The notes beneath the pieces are model-generated. The model worked only from the letters and a program-made list of their open reading frames with translations. It was not told the origin of the DNA and did not search any database. From JBFWNZ01 sp050250795 (GTDB lineage: Bacteria; Pseudomonadota; Alphaproteobacteria; UBA8366), in assembly GCA_050250795.1 (NCBI GenBank), contig JBFWNZ010000073.1, positions 1-13,247 on the forward strand: DNA of 13,247 nucleotides, given 5' to 3'. The first letter of the stretch is position 1, and every line of letters begins with the position of its first letter. This document shows, piece after piece, positions 6,155 through 13,247 of the stretch. Position numbers and translations under genes: made by a program.

Positions 6155-6209
6155 CCGTGCACGGCGGGCAAACCGCCGGGACAAGAAACAGTTCGGGCAG
6201 GAGACCCCC

Positions 6210-6893
6210 ATGGCGACGACGAACGACCTCGACGAGATGATTGCGCAGTATCGGCAGCTTTCGACTGCCAATGTTTCCGACGGTCTCGACAAGATGCAGA
6301 TCGAAAGCACGCCGTTCGGTATCGGCCCGCTATGGGATTCCTGCGGCAAGATCGTCGGGCCGGCTGCGACGCTGAAACTGGTGCCGGTGGGCGAGGCGGA
6401 GGAATCGCCCGTCCTGGGCACGCTGGAAGCGGTGAAGATCGGCCATGCCGGCGATATCCTGGTCATCGACCATGCCGGACGGATGGACGTGAACAGCTAT
6501 GGCGGGGTTGCCGGATTCACGACGCGCCAGTTCGGCCTTATCGGCTGCGTCATCGATGGCGTGACGCGGGATATCGACGAGTACAAGCAGCTCAATCTGC
6601 CGGTTTACGGCAAGGGGTTCATCCAGAAGTCGATCCGCAATCGCTGCGCCTGCGCGGGATACGGGATCGAGGTTCAACTGGCGGGCGTGCCGGTAAAGCC
6701 GGGCGACCTGATCGTGGCGGACGAGAACGGCGTGTGCGTGGTTCCGCGCAATGCGATGAGCGATGTCCTACACTATTCAAAGCTGTTCAAGGCGGTGGAG
6801 GACAGGATCATCCAGGAAGTGCGGAAGGGGCGCGATCCGGTCGAGGCGCATGACGCGGTGCGCTACGACATGATGACGAAGCAGGGCGTCTAG
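6210..6893 (+). CDS. RraA / 4-hydroxy-4-methyl-2-oxoglutarate aldolase-family protein
   Basis: A 227-residue protein. Its active-site pattern is that of the HMG/CHA aldolase-RraA fold: G99-x20-R120-D121 within NSYGGVAGFTTRQFGLIGCVIDGVTRDIDEY. Arg binds the substrate carboxylate, and Asp with D123/E124 nearby holds the divalent metal through water in studied aldolases. Family members cleave 4-hydroxy-4-methyl-2-oxoglutarate or 4-carboxy-4-hydroxy-2-oxoadipate to pyruvate plus pyruvate or oxaloacetate, or decarboxylate oxaloacetate; others are the RNase E inhibitor RraA. The intact catalytic set and the catabolic surroundings favour an aldolase or decarboxylase. Older annotations call it a dimethylmenaquinone methyltransferase, which the sequence does not support. 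The ATG at 6210 has CAGGAG 6 nt upstream. It stands alone on its strand, divergent from the MFS pair, with a GC hairpin after its stop. Confidence 0.87.
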   Translation: MATTNDLDEMIAQYRQLSTANVSDGLDKMQIESTPFGIGPLWDSCGKIVGPAATLKLVPVGEAEESPVLGTLEAVKIGHAGDILVIDHAGRMDVNSYGGVAGFTTRQFGLIGCVIDGVTRDIDEYKQLNLPVYGKGFIQKSIRNRCACAGYGIEVQLAGVPVKPGDLIVADENGVCVVPRNAMSDVLHYSKLFKAVEDRIIQEVRKGRDPVEAHDAVRYDMMTKQGV

Positions 6894-6906
6894 CGGATAG
6901 GGGTAT

Positions 6907-6930
6907 GGCGGGCCGCCGGAACGGCCCGCC
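6907..6930. terminator. GC-rich hairpin between converging genes (probable shared terminator)
   Basis: GGCGGGCCG (6907-6915) and CGGCCCGCC (6922-6930) are perfect 9-bp inverted arms with a 6-nt loop. The hairpin starts 14 nt after the RraA-like stop and ends 10 nt short of the stop of the small hydrophobic gene on the other strand, so it could end transcription from both sides. No T-run follows on either strand, so termination may need Rho. Confidence 0.55.
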
Positions 6931-6939
6931 GATATCCCA

Positions 6940-7020
6940 TCAGAAGCCGATGATTCCGGTCATCCACAGCAGGATCACCACAATCCCGGGAACGCCGAGA
7001 AGCCAAAGCAGAAGCGGCAT
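6940..7020 (-). CDS. 26-residue hydrophobic small membrane protein
   Basis: ATG at 7020 opens a 26-codon frame ending in TGA (6942-6940): MPLLLWLLGVPGIVVILLW followed by MTGIIGF. Almost every residue is hydrophobic, enough for one membrane-spanning helix with a Gly-Pro-Gly kink. Support for it being a real gene: GAGGTG lies 5 nt before the ATG, a good ribosome site, and the frame sits in an otherwise unexplained 200-nt gap between the RraA-like gene and the hydratase operon. A hairpin flanks it on each side. It is on the same strand as the hydratase and begins 74 nt after it. I do not recognise a named family; it is below the length most gene finders accept. Role unknown. Confidence 0.5.
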   Translation of the reverse strand: MPLLLWLLGVPGIVVILLWMTGIIGF

Positions 7021-7049
7021 GGGACACCTCACAGCTCGTTATGCTGAGA

Positions 7050-7072
7050 GGAACACGCTAGGCTCGTGCTCC
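7050..7072 (-). terminator. Hairpin after the enoyl-CoA hydratase gene
   Basis: In minus-strand RNA GGAGCACG (7072-7065) pairs with CGUGUUCC (7057-7050) as an 8-bp stem with one G-U pair and a 7-nt loop, starting 22 nt after the hydratase stop. No U-tract follows. It may end or protect the CoA-transferase/hydratase mRNA, leaving the small gene downstream partly separate. Confidence 0.35.
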
Positions 7073-7094
7073 GTTCCCTATGGGAGGAAGCCGC

Positions 7095-7892
7095 TTAACG
7101 TCCCTTGTAAACCGGCTTCCGCTTCTCATTGAAAGCATTGATTCCTTCCTGCCGATCCTCGGTCGGAACCATCCGGTTATAGGCCTCGATCTCGAAGAAG
7201 TAGCCGGTCTTGAGATCGACCTGCGTGGCGACGTTGAGCGCCTTCTTGGCCTGTCGGATCGAGATCGGCGCGTTGCCGGCGATGGTGCGCGCCGTCTCGA
7301 TCGCGGCGGCCATGAGTTGCTCGCGGTCGTCCAGGACCTTGTTCAGAATCCCCCATTCCTGGGCCTCGTCTGCGGTGCAGGGCTTGCCCGTCAGCAGGAA
7401 TTCCTTGGCGCGGCGGATGCCGACGGCGCGGGGCAGGTTCTGCGTGCCCATGGCGCCGGGCATGATGCCAAGCGTGACCTCGGTCAGGGCGAAACGGGCG
7501 TTGCGCGAGCCATAGGCGAAGTCGGCGGCAAGCGTGAACTCGGTTCCGCCGCCATAGGCCGCCCCGTTGACCGCGGCGATGATCGGCGCCGGCACGTCCA
7601 TCATGGTCATCAGGGCCTGTTCGAAGATCGCGTGCTGGCGCTGCCAGGCCTCGACGGTCATGCCCTTGCGTTCCTTCAGGTCGCCGCCGGCACAGAAGGC
7701 CTTGTCGCCGCTGCCGGTAAGGATGACGCAGCGGGCCTCGGCCGGATCCACGTAAAGGTCGCGCCACAGGTCGCGCAGGTCGAGGCCCATCTGGGTGTTC
7801 ATCGCATTGGCGGCGTCGGGCCGGTTCAGAGTGACGATCAGGATATGGTCGTCGACCCGGTCGAGCTTCAGCGTCTCGTAGTCGGTGCGCAT
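7095..7892 (-). CDS. Enoyl-CoA hydratase/isomerase (crotonase family)
   Basis: A 265-residue crotonase-fold enzyme. FCAGGDLKE (66-74) and NGAAYGGG (109-116) form the oxyanion hole that holds the acyl-CoA thioester. E118 and E138 sit where the two catalytic glutamates of enoyl-CoA hydratase lie (GGGTEFTLAAD and ALTEVTLGIMPGAMGTQ), so hydration of a 2-enoyl-CoA is plausible; isomerase or hydrolase activity cannot be excluded. The length is typical. The ATG at 7892 follows GAGGAG, which overlaps the TGA of the CoA-transferase gene 11 nt upstream, indicating one operon and possibly coupled translation. The open frame continuing upstream to 8315 is a shadow of that gene. It would act on the CoA ester produced by the two upstream transferases. 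The substrate is unknown. Confidence 0.92.
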   Translation of the reverse strand: MRTDYETLKLDRVDDHILIVTLNRPDAANAMNTQMGLDLRDLWRDLYVDPAEARCVILTGSGDKAFCAGGDLKERKGMTVEAWQRQHAIFEQALMTMMDVPAPIIAAVNGAAYGGGTEFTLAADFAYGSRNARFALTEVTLGIMPGAMGTQNLPRAVGIRRAKEFLLTGKPCTADEAQEWGILNKVLDDREQLMAAAIETARTIAGNAPISIRQAKKALNVATQVDLKTGYFFEIEAYNRMVPTEDRQEGINAFNEKRKPVYKGR

Positions 7893-7903
7893 GATGCGTC
7901 TCC

Positions 7904-9043
7904 TCAATCGCCCAGGATTTCGTTGGTATGCGCGCCGAGCGGCGGCGGGCTTGTGGTGATCGGCGGCCGGCCGCCATCGAGCGAGAAGGGCAGCCCGACA
8001 AGTTGCAGCAGCTTGTCGTCCGTCTCTTCGACGATCCCCAGCGCCTGCGTCTGCGGATGGGCCAGCATTTCGCCGATGGACTGGATCGGTCCGCTGGGTA
8101 CGCCGACCGCATCCAGCTTCGCCTGCCATTGAGCGCGCGTGCCGGTTCGGACGATCGGCTCCAGCATGGCGTTCAGCGCATCCAGATTTTCCCATCGCAG
8201 GGGATTCGACGCAAAGCGCGGGTCGTTCACCCACTCCGGATGGCCCACCACCTCGCACAGCTTGGCGAACAGGCGGTTGTTCGGACTGGCGATGACAAGA
8301 TAGCCGTCCGCGCATTCATAGGCCTGATAAGGCGCCATGCCGGGCGAACGGGAACCCACGCGTTTGGGGTCCTTGCCGGTTCCGAAATAGCTGGCGGATT
8401 GATAGCTCATCCAGCCGACGGCCGTTTCGTACAGCGACGCGTCGATGGTGCAGCCCGTGCCGTCCACCGCACGACGGTAGAGCGCGGTGATGGCCCCCAT
8501 CGCGCACCACATGCCGGTGCCCATGTCGATCAGCGATGTGCCGACGCGTACCGGGGGACGGCCGTCCTCGCCGGTAACGCTCATGATCCCGCCGAAAGCC
8601 TGCATCAGCGGATCGTAGCCGGGTCGGTCCTTGTAAGGCCCGGTCGCCCCGAAGGCACCGCAGTTGACGTAGATCAGGCGTGGGTTTTCCGCCCGCAGTT
8701 CCTCGGCGGAAATCCCGTATTTCGAGACCAGCCCCGGGCGCATGTTCTGCACGACGATATCGGTCTTCTCGATCAGATGGCGCCGCAGTTTGGCGCGCTG
8801 ACCGGCATCGGTCATGTCGATGGCGGCGGATTTCTTGTTGGTGTTCAGCATGACGAAGAAGGCGCGCATGCCGTCCATGGCCGAGGGCGGCCCCCATTGC
8901 CGCGCGTCGTCGCCGCCATCCGGGCGTTCGACCTTGATGACGTCGGCCCCCATCATCGCCATCACCCATGTCGCATAGGGCGCGGCGATGCTGGAGCCGA
9001 GTTCGACCACACGGATTCCCTCAAGCGGGCGGCTTGCCGTCAC
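7904..9043 (-). CDS. Class III CoA-transferase, CaiB/BaiF family (second of a tandem pair)
   Basis: A 379-residue cytoplasmic enzyme. PLEGIRVVELGSSIAAP (6-22) and GADVIKVERP (32-41) are the standard N-terminal motifs, NMRPG (100-104) follows, and D173 in SLIDMGTGMW is the expected catalytic Asp that carries the acyl/CoA intermediate. GMAPYQAYECADGYL and RFASNPLR near 240-285 are also conserved. The family moves CoA from a donor such as succinyl-CoA to a carboxylic acid. The start is GTG at 9043, 7 nt after the stop of the upstream paralogue; GGGAG lies about 10 nt before it. Roughly half of the residues match the upstream gene by eye, indicating duplication. The pair may form a hetero-oligomer, as SmtAB and BbsEF do, or act on different acids. 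Substrate unknown. Confidence 0.93.
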   Translation of the reverse strand: MTASRPLEGIRVVELGSSIAAPYATWVMAMMGADVIKVERPDGGDDARQWGPPSAMDGMRAFFVMLNTNKKSAAIDMTDAGQRAKLRRHLIEKTDIVVQNMRPGLVSKYGISAEELRAENPRLIYVNCGAFGATGPYKDRPGYDPLMQAFGGIMSVTGEDGRPPVRVGTSLIDMGTGMWCAMGAITALYRRAVDGTGCTIDASLYETAVGWMSYQSASYFGTGKDPKRVGSRSPGMAPYQAYECADGYLVIASPNNRLFAKLCEVVGHPEWVNDPRFASNPLRWENLDALNAMLEPIVRTGTRAQWQAKLDAVGVPSGPIQSIGEMLAHPQTQALGIVEETDDKLLQLVGLPFSLDGGRPPITTSPPPLGAHTNEILGD

Positions 9044-9050
9044 GTCCCGA

Positions 9051-10175
9051 TCACTCCCCGAAGAATTCCTTGTTGTGCTCGCCGATCCGCGGACCCGCGG
9101 TGCGCAGCGGCGGACGACGCCCGTCGAAGGCGACGGGAATGCCGACCAGCCGGAACTTGCCGTCGGCGGTTTCCTGGATCATGCCCAGCGCCTGGGTCTG
9201 CGGGTCGGTGGCGACTTCGTCCATCGACTGAATCGGGGCGTTCGGGACCCCTGCGGCATCCAGCCGTTCCTGCCAATGCGCGCGGGACTTGGTCCGCATG
9301 ATCGATTCGATCAGCGGACACAGCGTGTCGCGGTTCTCGACCCGCAACGGATTGGATGCGAAACGCGGGTCGGAGGGCCATTCCGGATGTCCCAGAACCT
9401 CGGCGGCCAAGCGGAACAGCTTGTCGTTCGGTGCCGCGAGGATGAGGTAGCCGTCGGAGCATTCGAAGGCTTGATAGGGCGCCATTCCGCGCGTGCCGCT
9501 GCCGCGGCGTCCGGCGACCTCGCCGGTGCCGTGATAGGTCGAGGACTGATTGGTCATCCAGCCCACGGCCGTCTCGAACAGCGAGGTGTCGACCACGCAG
9601 CCCTGGCCCGTCCGGTCGCGCATGCGCAGCGCGCCGAGAATGCCGATGGCGGCCCACATGCCGGTGCCCATGTCGACGATGGACGGTCCGACGCGAACCG
9701 GTGCCCGTCCTTCCTCGCCGGTGATGCTCATGATGCCGCCGCAGGCCTGCATCAGCGGGTCGTAACCGGGCTTGTCGCGGCGCGGGCCGGTGCGCCCAAA
9801 GGCGCCCATGTTGCAATAGATCAGGCGCGGATTGAGCGCCCGCAGCGATTCCCCGTCGAGACCGAGCTTCTCCACCGTGCCGGGGCGCATGTTCTGCAAC
9901 ACCACATCGCCGGTCTCCACGATCAAGGTCTTGAGACGGGTGCGCTCGGCCTCGTCGCGCATGGTGACAGAGACGGACTTCTTGTTCCGGTTCAGCGCGC
10001 GAAAGACCGTCGAAATTTCGTGCCAGTAGGGAACCCAGTGTCGGGCGTCGTCGCCCTCCGGCTTTTCGACCTTGATCACCTCCGCACCCAACTCGGCCAG
10101 GATGGAGGCGCCATAGGGCGCGGCAACGCTGCTGCCCAGTTCGAATACGCGAATTCCTGAAAGCGGCCAGTCCAC
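9051..10175 (-). CDS. Class III CoA-transferase, CaiB/BaiF family (first of a tandem pair)
   Basis: A 374-residue enzyme of the same family as the gene that follows. PLSGIRVFELGSSVAAPYG (4-22), GAEVIKVEKPEGDDARHW (30-47), QNMRPG (94-99) and the catalytic D168 in PSIVDMGTGMW are all present, so both paralogues look active. Differences cluster around residues 47-60 (VPYWHEISTVFRA here, GPPSAMDGMRAFF in the partner) and the region after the catalytic Asp, where substrate choice may differ. The start is GTG at 10175, with AGGA about 10 nt upstream; the frame has no better start. It is the first gene of the operon CoA-transferase, CoA-transferase, hydratase, divergent from the TPR gene. The acyl donor and acceptor are not known. 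Confidence 0.93.
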   Translation of the reverse strand: MDWPLSGIRVFELGSSVAAPYGASILAELGAEVIKVEKPEGDDARHWVPYWHEISTVFRALNRNKKSVSVTMRDEAERTRLKTLIVETGDVVLQNMRPGTVEKLGLDGESLRALNPRLIYCNMGAFGRTGPRRDKPGYDPLMQACGGIMSITGEEGRAPVRVGPSIVDMGTGMWAAIGILGALRMRDRTGQGCVVDTSLFETAVGWMTNQSSTYHGTGEVAGRRGSGTRGMAPYQAFECSDGYLILAAPNDKLFRLAAEVLGHPEWPSDPRFASNPLRVENRDTLCPLIESIMRTKSRAHWQERLDAAGVPNAPIQSMDEVATDPQTQALGMIQETADGKFRLVGIPVAFDGRRPPLRTAGPRIGEHNKEFFGE

Positions 10176-10219
10176 GGAGATTCATCCTGTGCGGCTGCGG
10201 GGAGGGAACGACGGTATCG

Positions 10220-10249
10220 GGTTTACGCTGGCCGTACCGCCGCCGTCAA
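10220..10249 (-). promoter_or_regulatory. Candidate promoter of the CoA-transferase/hydratase operon
   Basis: On the minus strand TTGACG (10249-10244, 5 of 6 to TTGACA) is followed after 18 nt by TAAACC (10225-10220, only 3 of 6). It is suitably placed, about 45 nt before the first GTG. The poor -10 box means it may need an activator or may not be a promoter. No convincing promoter is seen for the divergent TPR gene in the same 147-nt gap. Confidence 0.28.
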
Positions 10250-10322
10250 CTCGCGGCGATTCCGGCTTCCTAAGAACCCGCAGTCTGAATAGGTTAACGG
10301 CATCAACGAAGACGGTCTGCCG

Positions 10323-12296
10323 ATGCCGGAAGGCACAAACTCTCTCGCTCCGGCGCTGCAGCGGTTCCACTCCGGCGACATGGCCGGGGCCGTCGAGCAG
10401 TGCCGCAAGGTTCTCGCGTCGGATGCCCGCAACGCCGAGGCGCTGCACCTGTTGGGGGTGATCCTGCATCGCGGCGGCGACAACGTGACAGCATTGCAGC
10501 AGGCAGAACGCGCGGCTGCAGTCGCTCCGGGCAATCCGGTTTACCTCAACACGCAGGGATACCTGCTGCGCCTGCTCGGCCGATACGGCGAGGCGATCCA
10601 GAAGCTGCGCGAGGCCATTTCGGTCCAGGCCGACTACGCCGACGCCTATAACAATCTCGGGATCGCGCTGGCGGAGCAGAACGATGCGGCCGGTGCGGAA
10701 GCCGCCTATCGAGCGGCCCTTCACCACCGTCCGGTCTTCGCCGAAGCGTGGAACAACCTGGGCAACCTGCTGTTCCGGACGCGGCGCGCGGAACCCGCGA
10801 TGCAGGCCTATGACGAAGCGGTCAGGCTGCGTCCAGACTACGCCGAGGCACATTCGAACCGCGGGGATGCGCTGACGCAGTTGGGGCGTCATGAGGATGC
10901 GGCGCATGCTTTCCGCAAGGCGACGGAGCATGCGCCGAACTGGGCCGAGCTGTGGTCGAAGCTCGGCAACGCGCTGTTCCGGCTCAACCGCACCGATGAC
11001 AGCATCGTCGCCTATCAGCGCTGCATCGATCTCAACCCCGGCCATATCCGTTGCCTCTGCAACCTGGGTGCTGCCTATGAGAAGCAGCTTCGCTACGAGG
11101 ATGCGGCAATCCATATCCGTCAGGCGCTGATCCTGGCCCCGAACGACATCACGGCACTGAAGAGCCTGGGCCATGTATTGTTGAAGCTGGCGCAGCCGGC
11201 CGAAGCGGCGACCTTGCTGCGCCGCGCCGCCGAAATCGCGCCCGGCGACCCGGATGCCCATTACAGCCTTGGCAATGCCTTGTTGCGGATGGAACGGCTG
11301 CAGGACGCCCTGGACTGTTACGTGCGGGTCCGGCAGTTGCAGCCCGGTGCGGCGCGCGGCTATTTCGCGCCCGCCAGCGTCCTTCTGCTGAACGGCCAGT
11401 ACAAGGAAGGATGGGCGGCCTACGAATCCCGGTTCGACATGACCGCCTTCAAATGCAACGTGCCGAAGGTTCAGGAGCGCCTGTGGGACGGCAGTCCGCT
11501 CAACGGCCGGACCCTGCTGGTGCATGTGGAGCAAGGCTTCGGCGATACCATCCAGTTCATCCGTTACCTGCCGATGCTGTCCAAACGGAAAGGCACCGGC
11601 GGCAAGGTGGTTCTGCTCTGCGAACCCGAGCTGGAGCGTGTGCTGGAGACCGTCAAGGGCTGGGACGCGATATACAAGCTGGGGGCGGGTGGTGAGATCG
11701 TCTATGACGTGCAGATTCCGCTGCTGAGCCTGCCCAGCCGTTTCGGCACGGTGCTTGAGACCGTTCCTGCCAAGGTGCCTTATCTGCGGGTGCCGGAGGG
11801 CGAGCGGCTACCGGTCGAAAGGCCCGAAGGGACGAAGCTGGCGGTGGGATTCGTCTGGGCCGGCCGCCCGACGCATAGCGACGACCGCTATCGTTCGATC
11901 CCGCTGAAATGGTTCACCGGCCTGATGGACGTGCCGGGGGTGCATTTCTACAGCCTGCAATGGGGACCGCGCGGGCGTGAGGCGCAGGGACTCGCGGAGC
12001 AGGGGAAGATCACCGATCTCAGCGGCCGCCTGACGGATTTCGCCGAGACCCTGGCGGTGATCGAGCGACTGGACCTTGTCATCGCCTGCGACACCGCGGT
12101 CGCGCATCTGGCGGGTGCCCTGGGCAAGCCGGTCTGGGTCATGCTGCCTTACGGCGCCGAATGGCGCTGGATGCTGCGGCGCGAGGATACACCCTGGTAT
12201 CCCACCATGCGGCTGTTCCGCCAGCGCGTCTGCGGCGACTGGCGGCATGTATTCCTGCGGGCGCGCAACGCCCTGGTCCAGACCGTCGGCGGCTGA
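10323..12296 (+). CDS. TPR-repeat protein with C-terminal glycosyltransferase-like domain
   Basis: A 657-residue protein. Residues 8-347 are ten uninterrupted 34-residue tetratricopeptide repeats, many starting NNLG, NTQG or YSLG and ending in P-x-Y/D-x-A-E-A, with a weaker eleventh to about 381. TPRs bind partner proteins. The C-terminal part (about 385-657) has VEQGFGDTIQFIRYLP, VGFVWAGRPTHSDDRYRSIPL, FYSLQWGP, LDLVIACDTAVAHLAGALGKPVWVMLP and PWYPTMRLFRQ; these match the heptosyltransferase-like (GT9/GT41-type fold) domain common at the end of alphaproteobacterial TPR proteins, where DTAVAHLAGA lines the nucleotide-sugar site. It could glycosylate a protein or surface polymer. No signal peptide or membrane segment. 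The ATG at 10323 has a weak upstream GAAGACGG. Its stop directly abuts the convergent cyclase stop. Confidence 0.88.
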   Translation: MPEGTNSLAPALQRFHSGDMAGAVEQCRKVLASDARNAEALHLLGVILHRGGDNVTALQQAERAAAVAPGNPVYLNTQGYLLRLLGRYGEAIQKLREAISVQADYADAYNNLGIALAEQNDAAGAEAAYRAALHHRPVFAEAWNNLGNLLFRTRRAEPAMQAYDEAVRLRPDYAEAHSNRGDALTQLGRHEDAAHAFRKATEHAPNWAELWSKLGNALFRLNRTDDSIVAYQRCIDLNPGHIRCLCNLGAAYEKQLRYEDAAIHIRQALILAPNDITALKSLGHVLLKLAQPAEAATLLRRAAEIAPGDPDAHYSLGNALLRMERLQDALDCYVRVRQLQPGAARGYFAPASVLLLNGQYKEGWAAYESRFDMTAFKCNVPKVQERLWDGSPLNGRTLLVHVEQGFGDTIQFIRYLPMLSKRKGTGGKVVLLCEPELERVLETVKGWDAIYKLGAGGEIVYDVQIPLLSLPSRFGTVLETVPAKVPYLRVPEGERLPVERPEGTKLAVGFVWAGRPTHSDDRYRSIPLKWFTGLMDVPGVHFYSLQWGPRGREAQGLAEQGKITDLSGRLTDFAETLAVIERLDLVIACDTAVAHLAGALGKPVWVMLPYGAEWRWMLRREDTPWYPTMRLFRQRVCGDWRHVFLRARNALVQTVGG

Positions 12297-13247
12297 CTAT
12301 TTCGTCGTTGCGACGAACACGCCGTCCCAGTCGGCCGGCGGCGGGTTTGCACGGAAGGCCGCAATCCGTTCGGCATAAAGCTCGTACAGATCGGCCGGTG
12401 CCAGGGGATTGGCGCGCGCCGCCTGCATGTGCATCTCGCAGGCATTCCAGTCCTGACGGCGATAGGCGGCGATCATCCGGTCGTGCTCGGCCTGGAGACG
12501 TTTGAACTCCTCGCTCTCCAGCATCGCCTTGTCGCCCAGCAGGCCGAAAATCGTGACGGCCTCCTTCTTGCCCTTCACCGCAATCTGGTCGAGTTCCAGC
12601 ATGGCGTTGGTATCGGCCGATCGGGCCGCGGTATCCGGACCCAGAACCGTGCCGACGCCATAGGTCTTGGATTGACCTTCCAGGCGGGCGGCCAGGTTCA
12701 CGGCATCGCCCAGCACCGAATAGTCGAAGCGTTGCTCCGAGCCCATGTTGCCGACCACGACGGTGCCGGTGTTGATACCGACGCCGATGTTCAGCGGCAT
12801 GTAGGTCACGCCCTGTTCGGCGGCTTCCCGGCGTCGTTCGACATTCAGCTCTTCCAGTGCGGTGAACATGTTGAGAGCGGCGTCGCAGGCCTTCTTCTCC
12901 TGCTCTGGAACGTCGATGGGCGCGTTCCAGAAGGCCATGATGCAGTCGCCCATGTACTTGTCGATGGTACCGCCGCGCGCCAGGATCACATCCGTCAGCG
13001 GCGTGAGCAGACGGTTGATGAGGACCGTCAGTCCGACCGGGTTGGACTTGTATGTCTCCGAGATGCTGGTGAAGCCGCGAACGTCGCAGAACAGCATCGT
13101 CATGGTCTTGGTCTCTCCGCCCAGCTTCAACTGGTCGGGATTCTCGGCAAGCTGTTCGACCAGGGCCGGCGAGAGATACTGGCTGAATGCCCCGCGCACC
13201 TGCTTCTTTTCCGCAGCCTCGCGCGAATAGTTGGCGAAGGTCAGCAC
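12297..13247 (-). CDS. Class III adenylate/guanylate cyclase, N-terminal part beyond the window
   Basis: The last 316 residues of a larger protein; the frame is open to the edge, and its first visible codon is an internal GTG, not a start. A linker (AAEKKQVRGAFSQYLSPALVEQL) leads into the catalytic domain: metal-binding D55 (FCDVRGFTS) and D101 (KYMGDCIMAF), the purine-contacting K97 and D181, and N184 and R188 of GDAVNLAARLEG that stabilise the transition state (numbering within the visible part). All are intact, so nucleotide cyclisation to cAMP (Lys/Asp pair) is likely. An Ala-rich helical tail follows. This linker type usually comes after a CHASE2 sensor and membrane helices, which would lie outside the window. 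It converges with the TPR gene with no bases between the stop codons. Confidence 0.92.
   Translation of the reverse strand: MLTFANYSREAAEKKQVRGAFSQYLSPALVEQLAENPDQLKLGGETKTMTMLFCDVRGFTSISETYKSNPVGLTVLINRLLTPLTDVILARGGTIDKYMGDCIMAFWNAPIDVPEQEKKACDAALNMFTALEELNVERRREAAEQGVTYMPLNIGVGINTGTVVVGNMGSEQRFDYSVLGDAVNLAARLEGQSKTYGVGTVLGPDTAARSADTNAMLELDQIAVKGKKEAVTIFGLLGDKAMLESEEFKRLQAEHDRMIAAYRRQDWNACEMHMQAARANPLAPADLYELYAERIAAFRANPPPADWDGVFVATTK

Noticed and set aside
5292..6893. 533-residue open frame on the plus strand ending with the RraA-like protein
   Set aside because: The first 306 codons are antisense to the MFS gene and highly charged. The real start is ATG 6210 with a ribosome site.
10182..11534. 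450-residue open frame antisense to the TPR gene
   Set aside because: No recognisable domain; the plus strand shows ten regular TPRs, so this is a shadow.
1..13247. Mobile elements, integrases, tRNA genes, CRISPR arrays
   Set aside because: Searched by eye on both strands; no transposase-like protein, terminal repeats, cloverleaf-like sequence or regularly spaced repeats were found.

Overview
The window is GC-rich chromosomal DNA with strong G/C preference at third codon positions. Its gene families (a TPR-glycosyltransferase, an HD phosphohydrolase opening with the residues AWQRMLSGRRLDLLDPS, and a short secreted protein ending in GDIIIRRK) point to an alphaproteobacterium, perhaps of the Rhodospirillales type. 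The genus cannot be settled from sequence alone. I see no rRNA, tRNA, CRISPR array, insertion sequence or phage gene. Coding density is very high, and three convergent gene pairs end with overlapping or abutting stop codons.

Layout. (1) 1-842, minus strand: a Rieske [2Fe-2S] ferredoxin gene followed by a cupin gene of gentisate-dioxygenase type. The cupin frame is cut by an in-frame TAG at 59-61 and reads on past it to the window edge. (2) 978-1742, plus: a TauE/SafE-type membrane exporter. (3) 1739-2624, minus: a two-gene unit of a small secreted protein and an HD phosphohydrolase. (4) 2775-3596, plus: an L-aspartate dehydrogenase family gene. (5) 3593-6020, minus: two tandem, related MFS transporters overlapping by 8 nt. 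(6) 6210-6893, plus: an RraA/HMG-aldolase-type protein with its own candidate promoter. (7) 6940-7020, minus: a 26-residue hydrophobic small protein. (8) 7095-10175, minus: a compact operon of two tandem class III (CaiB/BaiF) CoA-transferases and an enoyl-CoA hydratase. (9) 10323-12296, plus: a protein with ten to eleven TPRs and a C-terminal glycosyltransferase-like domain. (10) 12297 to the edge, minus: a class III nucleotide cyclase cut by the window end.

How the genes may work together (inference): parts 1-8 look like accessory carboxylic-acid or aromatic-acid catabolism. The Rieske ferredoxin would feed electrons to an oxygenase encoded elsewhere, and the cupin would have cleaved an aromatic ring. 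The MFS pair would import an organic acid. The CoA-transferase/hydratase operon would activate an acid with CoA and hydrate it. The RraA-type aldolase could release pyruvate or oxaloacetate, and aspartate dehydrogenase links oxaloacetate to aspartate. No LysR, MarR, IclR or GntR regulator gene lies inside the window, but several dyad-symmetric sites sit at candidate promoters. The clearest is a perfect 14-bp palindrome over the candidate -10 box of the cupin gene. Parts 9-10 look like unrelated housekeeping or surface-polysaccharide and signalling genes.
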